A DNA stretch of 64,000 nucleotides, from assembly GCA_016719485.1 (NCBI GenBank), contig JADJZB010000002.1:310001-374000 (forward strand). Direction: 5' to 3'. Position numbers and translations under genes: made by a program. This DNA is from Holophagales bacterium (lineage in GTDB: Bacteria; Acidobacteriota; Thermoanaerobaculia; UBA5066). Positions 25,055-33,395 of this stretch are shown here, in pieces. Under the pieces are notes generated by a model. It saw only the letters and a list, made by a program, of their open reading frames with translations. It was not told the origin of the DNA and ran no database searches. Each line of letters opens with the position of its first letter. The first letter of the stretch is position 1.

Positions 25055-26473
25055 ATGTTCAGCGACTTCAACGAGGCGAAGTCCTTCGTCGAGAAGCGGT
25101 CCGTCGAGATGGTCGACATGAAGTTCTGCGACCTGTGGGGCCGCTGGCACCACGTCACGATCCCGGCATCGGGATTCGCGCCGGTCCTCATGGAGAAAGG
25201 GGTCGCGTTCGACGGCTCCAGTGTCGGCTTCAAGTCGGTCAGCTCGGGTGACATGGTCCTCGTCCCCGACCTCGCGACCGGTTTCCTCGACCCGTTCTGG
25301 GAAGTCCCGACGCTGTCGTTCATCTGCACGACGCTCGAAGCCGACACCCGCGCCCTCTTCCCCTACGACCCCCGTTCGATCGCCCGCCGGGCCGAGGAGT
25401 TCCTCCGCGCCAGCGGCGTCGCGGACGAGAGCCACTGGGGTCCGGAGTTCGAGTTCTACGTCTTCAACGGCGTCTCCTACGAGAACGGGATGAACGTCGC
25501 CGCCTACCGCGTCCAGTCCTCCGAGGGAGACTGGAACTCGCACGAGCTCGGCAGCGGCTACACGATCCCGAAGCACGGCGGATACCACGCGATCCCGCCG
25601 CAGGACCAGCTGTTCAACTTCCGGACCAGGGTCTGCAAGCTCCTGTCGCAGATGGGCGTCGAGGTGAAGTACCACCACCACGAGGTGGGCGGCCCCGGCC
25701 AGTGCGAGATCGAGATCCCGATCCTTCCGATGATGAAGGCGGCCGACGCCGTCATGATCGTCAAGTACGTCACGCGGATGACGGCGAGCCAGCTCGGGCT
25801 GACGGCGACGTTCATGCCGAAGCCGCTTTACGGCGAGGCGGGCTCCGGGATGCACTTTCACCAGCGCCTCCTGAAGGGGGGAAAGAACCTCTTCTACGAC
25901 GCCGAGGGCTACGGCGCCTCGAGCGTCGCGGAGCGCGCCTACATCGCCGGCCTCCTCCAGCACGGCGGCGCCGTCATGGCCTTCACGAACCCCTCGACGA
26001 ACTCCTACCGCCGCCTCATCCCCGGTTACGAAGCGCCCATCAGCGCCGTCTTCTCGCTCGGCAACCGGAGCGCGGCCATCCGGATCCCCAAGTACGCGAA
26101 CCGCCCCGACAACGCCCGCTTCGAGTTCCGTCCGCCCGACGCGACGTCGAACCCCTACCTCGCCATCGCGGCCCAGCTCCTCGCCGGGATCGACGGCATT
26201 CGGAAAGAGCTCGACCCCACGGCGCTCGGCTTCGGCCCCGTCGACGACGACATCTTCACCTGGGATGCCGAGCGCCGCGCGACGATCAAGGCGCTTCCCA
26301 CCTCGCTCGAGAGCGCGATGGAGGCTCTCGAGGCCGACAACGCCTTCCTCCTGGAGGGCGGCGTCTTCAACGACGACCTCATCGAACGCTGGACGAAGAA
26401 GAAGCGAGCCGAGGAGCGCGAGGTGCGAAACCGCCCGCACCCCTACGAGATCGAGCTCTACTACGGTCTCTGA
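25055..26473 (+). CDS. glnA: Glutamine synthetase, type I
   Basis: 472 residues; ATP-dependent assimilation of ammonia into glutamine. ATG 25055 gives MFSDFNEAKSFVEKRSVEMV. The latch and active-site loop include GVAFDGSSVGF; metal and glutamate motifs include GPEFEFYVFNG, HHEVGGPGQCEIEI and NRSAAIRIPKY with RFEFRPPDATSNPYLAIAA. In the region equivalent to the enteric adenylylation tyrosine (NLYDLPPEE-type) this protein has DIFTWDAERR, so control by adenylylation looks unlikely. It converges on the acyl-CoA synthetase gene. Confidence 0.95.
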   Translation: MFSDFNEAKSFVEKRSVEMVDMKFCDLWGRWHHVTIPASGFAPVLMEKGVAFDGSSVGFKSVSSGDMVLVPDLATGFLDPFWEVPTLSFICTTLEADTRALFPYDPRSIARRAEEFLRASGVADESHWGPEFEFYVFNGVSYENGMNVAAYRVQSSEGDWNSHELGSGYTIPKHGGYHAIPPQDQLFNFRTRVCKLLSQMGVEVKYHHHEVGGPGQCEIEIPILPMMKAADAVMIVKYVTRMTASQLGLTATFMPKPLYGEAGSGMHFHQRLLKGGKNLFYDAEGYGASSVAERAYIAGLLQHGGAVMAFTNPSTNSYRRLIPGYEAPISAVFSLGNRSAAIRIPKYANRPDNARFEFRPPDATSNPYLAIAAQLLAGIDGIRKELDPTALGFGPVDDDIFTWDAERRATIKALPTSLESAMEALEADNAFLLEGGVFNDDLIERWTKKKRAEEREVRNRPHPYEIELYYGL

Positions 26474-26521
26474 GGCCGGCCTCCGCCTCCCCGGCCCCTC
26501 GTTCCGTTTCGAGCGGGCCCG

Positions 26522-28786
26522 TCAGAGCGTCGCGAGCGCCGAGAGAGCGCGCGATGCGCGGTCGATCTTCCGCCAGACGGGGATCCCGCCGCGCTGGAGC
26601 ACCTGCACGAAGTCGTCGTAGAGGCGCCCCGAGTCGACCGAGACGGCGATCGGCTTCCCCGTCTTCCGAAACAGCGCGAGGAGCTCGCCGGGGAGCGAGC
26701 CGGGCGAGTGGATGTTCTCCTGGTGCGTCCCCCCGGCCAGGTCGGGAGAGAGGTTGTCGAGCGCGGGCGTCACCGGGATCGGAGAGACGAGGAGCACGTC
26801 GACGCCGTCGTCCTCGGCCATCGCTTCCGCGGCGGCGACGAACTGCCGGGTCGTCGCCATCGGCGTCGCGTCGACGGGATTGTCCGCGTGGGCGATGGAG
26901 GGGAGGCAGGCGGCGAGCCTGGCCTTCGTCTCGTCCGAGAGGCGGGCCGGAACGAGGCCGTAGAGCTTGTCGAGGACCGAGGAGCACTCGAAGCCGGCGT
27001 TCGACAGGACCGCCACGCGGTTGCCGCGCGGGAGCCGGTCGAAGAGCATCGTGAACGCCTTCGTGTAGTCCTCGAGCATGTCGAGAGTCTGGGCGACGAC
27101 GACTCCGGCGCCTTCCATCAGCGCCTGCGCCACGGCGTAGTCGCCCGCGAGGGATGCGGTGTGGCTCTGCGTCGCTTCCGCCCCGAGAGCCGTCTTTCCC
27201 GCCTTGAAAGCGAGGACCCGCCGGCCCTCTGCGCGGAGCCGCCGTGCGAGGTCGACGAAGCGCGCGCCGTCGAGCGGCTTGAAGCCCTCGACGTAGCAGG
27301 CGACGACCTTCACCGACGCGTCCGGCAGGAGAGCCTCGAGAAAGTCCGACACCGTCAGGTCCATCTGGTTGCCGTACGAGATCGACGCCTTCGGAAAGAT
27401 GATCCCGTCGAGGTTCGACGTCAGGGAGACGAGGTAGGCGCCACTCTGGCTCACCGCCACGAGCCGGTCGCCCGGCGCGTCGTGGAACGGGAGCTTGTAT
27501 TGCGGCAGGAAGAAAGTGTTGTACTGATGCTTGGAGACGATTCCGAGGCAGTTCCCGCCCAGAAGCACCGGGCCGTCGCCGGGCCCGGACCGGGACGAGC
27601 GGACAGCCGCCACGATCTCGTCCTCGAGCCCCTGCTTCCCCGTCTCGGCGAAGCCACCCGGGATCAGGATGATCGACTCGGCCAAGCCCGTTTCGGCGAG
27701 CGCGCGGATCGCGTCCCGCGCCCCTTCGGCCGGTATCGAGATCACCGCGAGATCAACCGGCTGGGGAAGGTCGGCGACCGTCCGCACACACGGGACCCCG
27801 TCGATCGTCTCCTCCTTCGGATGGACGGCCCAGAGGCGGCCGTACCGGATGCCCTCGGACGCCTTGAGGTTCCTGAGGATGATCCGGCCCGGGTTCATCG
27901 CCGTGGCCGACGCCCCGAGGACGGCGGCGCTCTTCGGCTCGAGGAGGTTCTTCACCTTCCGTAAGGGTCGTGTCGGCAGGACGGCCGTCGATCGCCCGAT
28001 CCGTCCCTTTCCGTCGACGGCGATCCAGCGACCGTCGGCGGCGAGGAGGAGCGGGTTCACCTCCAGCTCCTCGAGCGTCATCGGGTCGGCCTCTCCCGCC
28101 TGCGCCGCCGCGCCGAACGCCGTGGCGACGGCCCCGAGCCTCTCGAGGCGCTCCGCCGTCGCGGCGAGGTCGAGGGGCGGGTGCGAGTGGGCGCGACTCG
28201 GCCGGAACAGGAGCGCGACGGCGGCGTGCGCCGCGGCCGCACGCTCGAGTCCTTCGCGGACCCTCCCCGGCTGGAGGACGACGGTCGACGTCCCGCCGCT
28301 CACGTCACCGAACCACTCGGTCAGGACGCCCCCGAGGCCGAGGACGAGTACCGGGCCGAACGCCGGGTCCTGCTTGAGGGAGAGGAGCGTTTCCGAAGCA
28401 GGCGAGCCGCCTTTCGCCTTTACCTTTTCGACGACGAGAACCCCCGAGCGGACCGCGTCCGGCATCCGCCGGCCCACGTCGTCCCAGACCCGGCGCGCCG
28501 CGGCGCCCACCGCTACGGGCTCGGCGGCTGAGATGGCGACACCCCCGACGTCGGACTTGTGGAGGATCTCCGGGGAGACGATCTTGAGGACGACCTCGCC
28601 GGGCGCCGTTTCGAGGAGGCTGGCCACCTCGTGAGGAAGGGCCGGTCCCGGCTCCCCCGCCCAGTACGCGAATCGCGGGACGTCGAGGCCGGCGGCCTGG
28701 AGGACCGCGTAGACCTCGTGCTCGAGGAGGGCGCTCCGCCCGGCCTTCCGGACCCGCGCCAGCACGTCTCGCACCTTCTCGATCAT
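26522..28786 (-). CDS. ADP-forming acyl-CoA synthetase (acetate-CoA ligase family), fused
   Basis: 754 residues from ATG 28786. The N-terminal part is an ATP-grasp domain (VYAVLQAAGLDVPRFAYW, VVLKIVSPEILHKSDVGGV, LEELEVNPLLL), followed from about residue 265 by the CoA-binding Rossmann domain (SAAVLGASATAMNPGRIIL) and the ligase domain. The phosphorylated His is H542 in TQSHTASLAGD. The enzyme interconverts acyl-CoA plus ADP and phosphate with acid, CoA and ATP. Many fused relatives carry the CoA-binding domain first, so the order here is reversed. It is transcribed away from the phosphatase gene with only 31 bases between starts. Confidence 0.9.
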   Translation of the reverse strand: MIEKVRDVLARVRKAGRSALLEHEVYAVLQAAGLDVPRFAYWAGEPGPALPHEVASLLETAPGEVVLKIVSPEILHKSDVGGVAISAAEPVAVGAAARRVWDDVGRRMPDAVRSGVLVVEKVKAKGGSPASETLLSLKQDPAFGPVLVLGLGGVLTEWFGDVSGGTSTVVLQPGRVREGLERAAAAHAAVALLFRPSRAHSHPPLDLAATAERLERLGAVATAFGAAAQAGEADPMTLEELEVNPLLLAADGRWIAVDGKGRIGRSTAVLPTRPLRKVKNLLEPKSAAVLGASATAMNPGRIILRNLKASEGIRYGRLWAVHPKEETIDGVPCVRTVADLPQPVDLAVISIPAEGARDAIRALAETGLAESIILIPGGFAETGKQGLEDEIVAAVRSSRSGPGDGPVLLGGNCLGIVSKHQYNTFFLPQYKLPFHDAPGDRLVAVSQSGAYLVSLTSNLDGIIFPKASISYGNQMDLTVSDFLEALLPDASVKVVACYVEGFKPLDGARFVDLARRLRAEGRRVLAFKAGKTALGAEATQSHTASLAGDYAVAQALMEGAGVVVAQTLDMLEDYTKAFTMLFDRLPRGNRVAVLSNAGFECSSVLDKLYGLVPARLSDETKARLAACLPSIAHADNPVDATPMATTRQFVAAAEAMAEDDGVDVLLVSPIPVTPALDNLSPDLAGGTHQENIHSPGSLPGELLALFRKTGKPIAVSVDSGRLYDDFVQVLQRGGIPVWRKIDRASRALSALATL

Positions 28787-28817
28787 CTCGTCGAAACCCC
28801 CGGTGAAGGAAAGTAAC

Positions 28818-30083
28818 ATGTCGCCGACCGCCATGACGCCGACGATCGAGAAGAGGCTCCAGGATCTCCGCACGCTCCTCGAGGTGGCGCAGGCGATGAC
28901 GGGCATCCGGCAGCTGCAGCCCCTCCTCGAGCTCATCGTCGCCTCGGCCACCCGGCTGGTCGACGCCGATCGGACGAGCCTGTTCCTTCTCGAGCCCGAC
29001 GGCAGCCTCTGGACGCGCGTCGCGCAGGACTCGACCGACATCCGGCTCCCCCCCGGATTCGGCATCGCCGGCATCGTCGCCAGGACGGGCGAGACGTTGA
29101 GCATCGCCGACGCCTACGAGGACCCGCGCTTCTCCCGGGACGTCGACGTGAAGACCGGCTACCGTACGAGGAGCATCCTCTGCGTTCCGCTCGTGACTCC
29201 GTCGGGCTCGGTCGTCGGCGTCATCGAGGCGATGAACAAGAAGGGGGAGATCCCCTTCGACGCCGACGACGAGGAGAGCCTCCGGGCCCTCGGCAGCCAC
29301 GCCGCCGTCGCTCTCGACACCCAGCGCCTCCTCGTCGGCGAGCTGAAGCGGGAGCGGATGGAGAGCGAGATCGAGCTGGCGCGAAAGATCCAGGAGAACC
29401 TCCGTCCGCGAAAGCTCCCGGAACCTTCATGGCTCCGCCTCGCCGCCTGGCAGGAAACCGCGGAGAAGACCGGGGGCGACTACTACGACGTCATGGAGGC
29501 CCCGCTGGGCTCCTTCGACCTCCTGGTCTGCGACGTTTCCGGACACGGGCTCGCCTCGACCGTCCTCATGTCGGCGGCCCGGGCCTACCTGCGCGCCCTC
29601 CACCTCGTCGAGAGCAACCCGCAGAAGCTCATCGAAAAGCTCAACCGGCTGATCTCGCCCGACATCCCCGACGACGCCTTCGCGACCCTCGTCGCCTGCC
29701 GCATCGGTCCCGGCGGCGATGCCTGCTATGTCTCGGCCGGTCACCTCCCGCCCCTCGTCTACCGCCCGCGGAACGGGACGTTCGACGCGCACGAGGAGAC
29801 CGACATCGTCCTCGGGTACTCGGTCGACTCGACCTACCGCGCGCACCAGATCGACCGCCTCGAGCGTGGCGACCTCGTCGTCCTGGCGACCGACGGCCTT
29901 TACGAGGCCGCGAACCCCGAGGGGCTGCTCTGGGGCCTCGACGCCGTCCGCGACACCATCGCCGCCGCCGCGCACGAGGGGGCGCACGGTGTCATAGAGG
30001 CTCTTCGCGCCGGGGTGTTCGGGCACTCCGAGAGGCTCTTCCTCGACGACGACATCACCCTGCTCGTCGCCGAGAGGCTATAG
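28818..30083 (+). CDS. GAF-domain PP2C (SpoIIE-type) serine phosphatase
   Basis: 421 residues from ATG 28818, chosen over GTG 28803 because an aaggaaag site sits just before it. A GAF sensor domain (about residues 20-175; ILCVPLVTPSGSVVGVIEAM) is followed by a helical linker and a SpoIIE/RsbU phosphatase domain with metal aspartates in TGGDYYDVM, VCDVSGHGLAST, LATDGLYEA and DDDITLLV. Such proteins usually dephosphorylate an anti-anti-sigma factor; no partner-switch genes are nearby. It converges on the histidine kinase gene (36-base gap). Confidence 0.9.
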   Translation: MSPTAMTPTIEKRLQDLRTLLEVAQAMTGIRQLQPLLELIVASATRLVDADRTSLFLLEPDGSLWTRVAQDSTDIRLPPGFGIAGIVARTGETLSIADAYEDPRFSRDVDVKTGYRTRSILCVPLVTPSGSVVGVIEAMNKKGEIPFDADDEESLRALGSHAAVALDTQRLLVGELKRERMESEIELARKIQENLRPRKLPEPSWLRLAAWQETAEKTGGDYYDVMEAPLGSFDLLVCDVSGHGLASTVLMSAARAYLRALHLVESNPQKLIEKLNRLISPDIPDDAFATLVACRIGPGGDACYVSAGHLPPLVYRPRNGTFDAHEETDIVLGYSVDSTYRAHQIDRLERGDLVVLATDGLYEAANPEGLLWGLDAVRDTIAAAAHEGAHGVIEALRAGVFGHSERLFLDDDITLLVAERL

Positions 30084-30119
30084 CCCGCCGATCGCACCCG
30101 CCCGGACCTTTCCGCCGGC

Positions 30120-30965
30120 TCAGTCCGCGGCGATCACCGGGCTCGCAGCCACGGGAAGCGTCACGGTGAACGTCGTCCCCTCGCCCGGGGTGCTCTCGAC
30201 GGAGAGCGCTCCGCCCATCCGCTCGCAGAGCTCCCGAGAGATGGCCAGGCCGAGGCCGGTCCCGCCATGCGCCGCCGCGATGGACCCGTTCGCCTGCTGA
30301 TAGGGCCGAAAGGCCCTTTCCGCCTCGGCCGGTGTCATTCCGCACCCCGTGTCGCGGACGTGGAAAGAGACGGTCCCGCCCGCGGCCGACGCCCCGAGCG
30401 CGACGAGACCGGCCTTCGTGAACTTCGAGGCGTTGCCGACGAGGTTCAGGAGGACCTGCCGGAGACGCGTTTCGTCGGCGAGAACCCACCCCTCGCCGTT
30501 CACGGCGAGATAGAGCCGGTTACCCCCTCGCTCGACGAGAGGAAGGGTCGCCGCAGCCACCTCGCCGAGAACCCGTACCGCGTCGACGGGCTCGGTCCGG
30601 AGCGGGACGCTGCCGTGCTCGAGCCGCGAGAGGTCGAGGACGTCGTCGAGAAGGGCGAGCTGGTGGAGCGCGAGGTCCCGGACGCGCTCCGCGTCGGTCA
30701 GGCAGGAGGACCGCGGCCCTCCCGCGAGCCCCTCGCAGAGCAGCTCCGCATACCCGAGGACGCAGTTCAGCGGCGTTCGGAGCTCGTGCGCCAGCCAGGC
30801 GGCGAGTCGGGCCTTTTCGGCGGCCAACTCCTTTACGACCTCGCACGAACCACAGGCCCCCGACGCCTCCGGGCCCGTCCTGCCGAAGCCCGGGCGCGGG
30901 AACGCGCCGGACTCGTCCGTCGGCCCGTCAGGCCCCGTCCTCCCGCAATCTGCCTGGCACGGCAT
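30120..30965 (-). CDS. Soluble histidine kinase with N-terminal cysteine pairs
   Basis: 281 residues from ATG 30965, preceded by gggagggcagc. There is no membrane segment and no PAS/GAF sensor. The HisKA domain has H60 in LAHELRTPLNCVLGYAELL; the ATPase domain has VLLNLVGNASKFTKAG (N box), DTGCGM (G1) and GGTGLGLAIS (G2). The first 45 residues hold C3, C7, C38 and C41 (CQADC and CGSC), which could bind metal or respond to redox; this is inference. No response regulator is adjacent, so it is an orphan kinase. Confidence 0.88.
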   Translation of the reverse strand: MPCQADCGRTGPDGPTDESGAFPRPGFGRTGPEASGACGSCEVVKELAAEKARLAAWLAHELRTPLNCVLGYAELLCEGLAGGPRSSCLTDAERVRDLALHQLALLDDVLDLSRLEHGSVPLRTEPVDAVRVLGEVAAATLPLVERGGNRLYLAVNGEGWVLADETRLRQVLLNLVGNASKFTKAGLVALGASAAGGTVSFHVRDTGCGMTPAEAERAFRPYQQANGSIAAAHGGTGLGLAISRELCERMGGALSVESTPGEGTTFTVTLPVAASPVIAAD

Positions 30966-31069
30966 GCTGCCCTCCCGGCGCGGAGCCCCGGCCCTCCGGC
31001 CTCCCTGCATCGCTCCGAACGAGCCTCACTATCCGACGCCGCGCCTGACGTGCGCATCCCCCGAACGGG

Positions 31070-31660
31070 TTAGGCCCCTGCGAACCCCAGGGCAGCACGC
31101 AGGCGGTTCTTCAGGTGGACGCCGTCCCGGCTCGGCAGCGTGCGCCCCAGGGCCTCGGCACGCACCAGGACCTGCGCGAGGGCGCAGCCGTCCCGCGCAC
31201 GGACACGTTCGGCAAGCGGCTGCACGCCGTCGGCGGACGCGATCTCCCAGGCCCGGTCGAAACCGCACGCGAGCGCGACGGCAGCGAGGCTCGTACCGAG
31301 GCTCGTGTGGCTCTCCTGCATGCCGGTTTCCCCGTAGTGCCCGTTGTCGAGGACGACGACGGTGAGGTTTCCCGGCCGCTGCGCCCCGATGGTCGCGAGC
31401 GCCCCGAGGCCCATCAGCTGCTCGCCGTCGCCGGTGAGGACGATCACGCTGCGGTTCGGCTGCGCCAGCGCCAGCCCCAGGCCCATCGCCGCCGCGCCGC
31501 CCATAGCGCCCCAGAGGTAGAAGGACTCGTCCCGGTCGCCGGCAGCGAACAGGTCGTACGCGGGCGCTCCGAGACCGGCGATCACGAGCGCGGACGGGCA
31601 GGCTGCCACCAGCTCCGCCACGAACGGGCGCCGGTCGACGGTCCGGTCCCGGGCCGTCAC
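31070..31660 (-). CDS. Sulfopyruvate/phosphonopyruvate decarboxylase-like beta subunit (TPP-binding)
   Basis: 196 residues from GTG 31660, overlapping the alpha-subunit stop by 4 bases. It is the pyrophosphate-binding half of a thiamine-diphosphate decarboxylase: LWGAMGGAAAMGLGLALAQP, then the GDG...DN cofactor motif in TGDGEQLMGLGALATIGAQ and VVVLDNGHYGETGMQESHTS. It matches ComE of coenzyme M synthesis and the C-terminal half of phosphonopyruvate decarboxylase. No phosphonate or sulfonate genes are nearby. It is the last gene of the exporter operon. Confidence 0.82.
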   Translation of the reverse strand: MTARDRTVDRRPFVAELVAACPSALVIAGLGAPAYDLFAAGDRDESFYLWGAMGGAAAMGLGLALAQPNRSVIVLTGDGEQLMGLGALATIGAQRPGNLTVVVLDNGHYGETGMQESHTSLGTSLAAVALACGFDRAWEIASADGVQPLAERVRARDGCALAQVLVRAEALGRTLPSRDGVHLKNRLRAALGFAGA

Positions 31661-32187
31661 CGGCTCCCCCAGTCCTTGCGGCCGATCAGGCTCTGGGAGA
31701 GGAGCACGGCGACCGCCTCCCCCGCCTCGAACGCCGCTTCGAGGGCGTCCCGGACGGTCTCGCCGACCCTTTCCGGCTCGTCGACGCGCCGCACGGCGAC
31801 GCCCATATCCTCGAGGACCTTCGGCGTCGCCCGTCCCATCGGCACCTGCCAGCCGTTGAACTCTTCCCACTCGCCGCGCATCGTCACGAGAGCGACGAAG
31901 GGGAAGCGGCACGCGCTGACGAGCGAGAGCATGTTCACGCAGTTGCCCACGCCGCTCGACTGCAGGAGGAGGACGGCGCGCTCGCCGCCCAGCCACGCGC
32001 CGCACGCCAGCGCGACGCCCTCCTCCTCGGTGGTCAGGACGATCCCCCGCATCTCCGGATCTCCGAGGACCCGGGAGATGACGTGCGCGTGGCCCGCGTC
32101 GGGAACCCAGGCGACCTGTCTCACGCCGGAGCCTTTCAGGAGCCCGAAGATCTCCTCCTGCCAGGCCGTCTTCGCAACGTCGTTCAT
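31657..32187 (-). CDS. Sulfopyruvate/phosphonopyruvate decarboxylase-like alpha subunit
   Basis: 176 residues; the pyrimidine-binding half of a split thiamine-diphosphate decarboxylase (ComD-like). The cofactor glutamate is in TTEEEGVALACGAWLGG, followed by LLLQSSGVGNCVNMLSL and VTMRGEWEEFNGWQVPMGRA, typical of sulfopyruvate and phosphonopyruvate decarboxylases. It would pair with the next gene to make an active site. Start at ATG 32187 lies 4 bases after the upstream permease stop, so it is co-transcribed with the MacAB-like exporter. The substrate is unresolved. Confidence 0.82.
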   Translation of the reverse strand: MNDVAKTAWQEEIFGLLKGSGVRQVAWVPDAGHAHVISRVLGDPEMRGIVLTTEEEGVALACGAWLGGERAVLLLQSSGVGNCVNMLSLVSACRFPFVALVTMRGEWEEFNGWQVPMGRATPKVLEDMGVAVRRVDEPERVGETVRDALEAAFEAGEAVAVLLSQSLIGRKDWGSR

Positions 32188-32191
32188 GCCT

Positions 32192-33394
32192 TCACTCCGC
32201 CCGCAGATTCTCCACGGGGTCGAGCCCCGCGGCGCGGCGCGCCGGGACGACGCCGGCCACGAGTCCCACGGCGACCGCCATCCCGAGCGCGGCGGCGGCG
32301 TAGGCCGGCGGCGTCGTGAACGGCACCGCCGGCAGAACGAGCCGGACGAGGCCCCCGAGGGCGACCGCAACCGCGATCCCGGCGGCTCCGCCCGCCGCCG
32401 AGAGGAGCGCCGCCTCGGCGAGGAAGAGGTTCCGCACGTCGTCCCGGGTTGCGCCGAGGGCCTTCAGGAGCCCGATCTCGGACGTCCGCTCCCCCACGGC
32501 GATCCACATCATCGTCAGGATCCCGATCGCGCCGACGAGCAGTGAGATCGCTCCGATGCCGGCCACGGCCGCGCTCACGACGGCGAAGACCCGCCCGAAG
32601 GAGTCGAGCATCTCCCCCTGCGTCATGACGGTGAAGTCCTCCTCGCCGCCGTGCCGCGCCTTCAGGACGCGCTTCACGCCGGCGACGACCGTCCCGGGCG
32701 GCAGGCCGGGGGTGAAGAGGGCGTCGATCTCCATCACGTGGGCGTGATCGAACACCTGCTGCGCCGAGGCGACGGGGACGTAGACCGCGTCGTCGAGGGT
32801 GAGGCCCGCGAACTGTCCCACCGGGGCCATGACGCCGATCACGAGGAAGCGGTGGCTTCCTACCCGGATCCTCCGGCCGATCGCGTTCTCCTCGCCGAAG
32901 AGCTCCGACTTCAGCTTCGGACCGAGGACGGCGACGGGCGTCGCCCGCCCGAGCTCCGAGTCGGGGAGGAAGCGTCCGAGCCTCACCTCGAAGCTCCAGA
33001 CCTCGGAGGCGTCGCCCGAGGTGCCGTAGACGAAAGCGTCGCGACTGCGCTCCCCGGACGAGATCCGCGCCGTCCCGAAGACGACCGGCGCGACCTTCTC
33101 GATTCCCGGCACGGCCTTCAGCGCCTCGGCGTCGGCGAGCGTCAGCGGACGCGTCGTTCCCCCCACCGCCCCGGCGATCCCGTGGGTCTCGATCTTCCCC
33201 GACGTGACCGCGAGGAGGTTCGTTCCGAACTGCGAGAACTCCGCGAGGATGGACCGGCGGGTCCCCTCGCCGAGCGACGTCAGGAGGACGACCGACGCGA
33301 TGCCGATGACGATCCCCAGGACGGTCAGCGCCGACCGGAGGCGGTGGGCCGTGACCGAGCCGAGGGCGAGGCGGAGAACGTCGGCGAACGTCAC
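32192..33394 (-). CDS. MacB-like ABC transporter permease (second)
   Basis: 400 residues. An N-terminal membrane helix (RSALTVLGIVIGIASVVLLTS) is followed by the GEGTRRSI motif, a large periplasmic MacB_PCD domain (about residues 45-240), and three C-terminal helices with the FtsX signature (TSEIGLLKALGATRDDVRNLFL). Topology is that of mechanotransmitting exporters, not importers. It begins one base after the stop of the paralogous permease; the two share a similar N terminus (GEGTRR versus GEGARL) and probably form a heterodimer on the ATPase. Confidence 0.9.
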   Translation of the reverse strand: MTFADVLRLALGSVTAHRLRSALTVLGIVIGIASVVLLTSLGEGTRRSILAEFSQFGTNLLAVTSGKIETHGIAGAVGGTTRPLTLADAEALKAVPGIEKVAPVVFGTARISSGERSRDAFVYGTSGDASEVWSFEVRLGRFLPDSELGRATPVAVLGPKLKSELFGEENAIGRRIRVGSHRFLVIGVMAPVGQFAGLTLDDAVYVPVASAQQVFDHAHVMEIDALFTPGLPPGTVVAGVKRVLKARHGGEEDFTVMTQGEMLDSFGRVFAVVSAAVAGIGAISLLVGAIGILTMMWIAVGERTSEIGLLKALGATRDDVRNLFLAEAALLSAAGGAAGIAVAVALGGLVRLVLPAVPFTTPPAYAAAALGMAVAVGLVAGVVPARRAAGLDPVENLRAE

Positions 33395-33395
33395 G

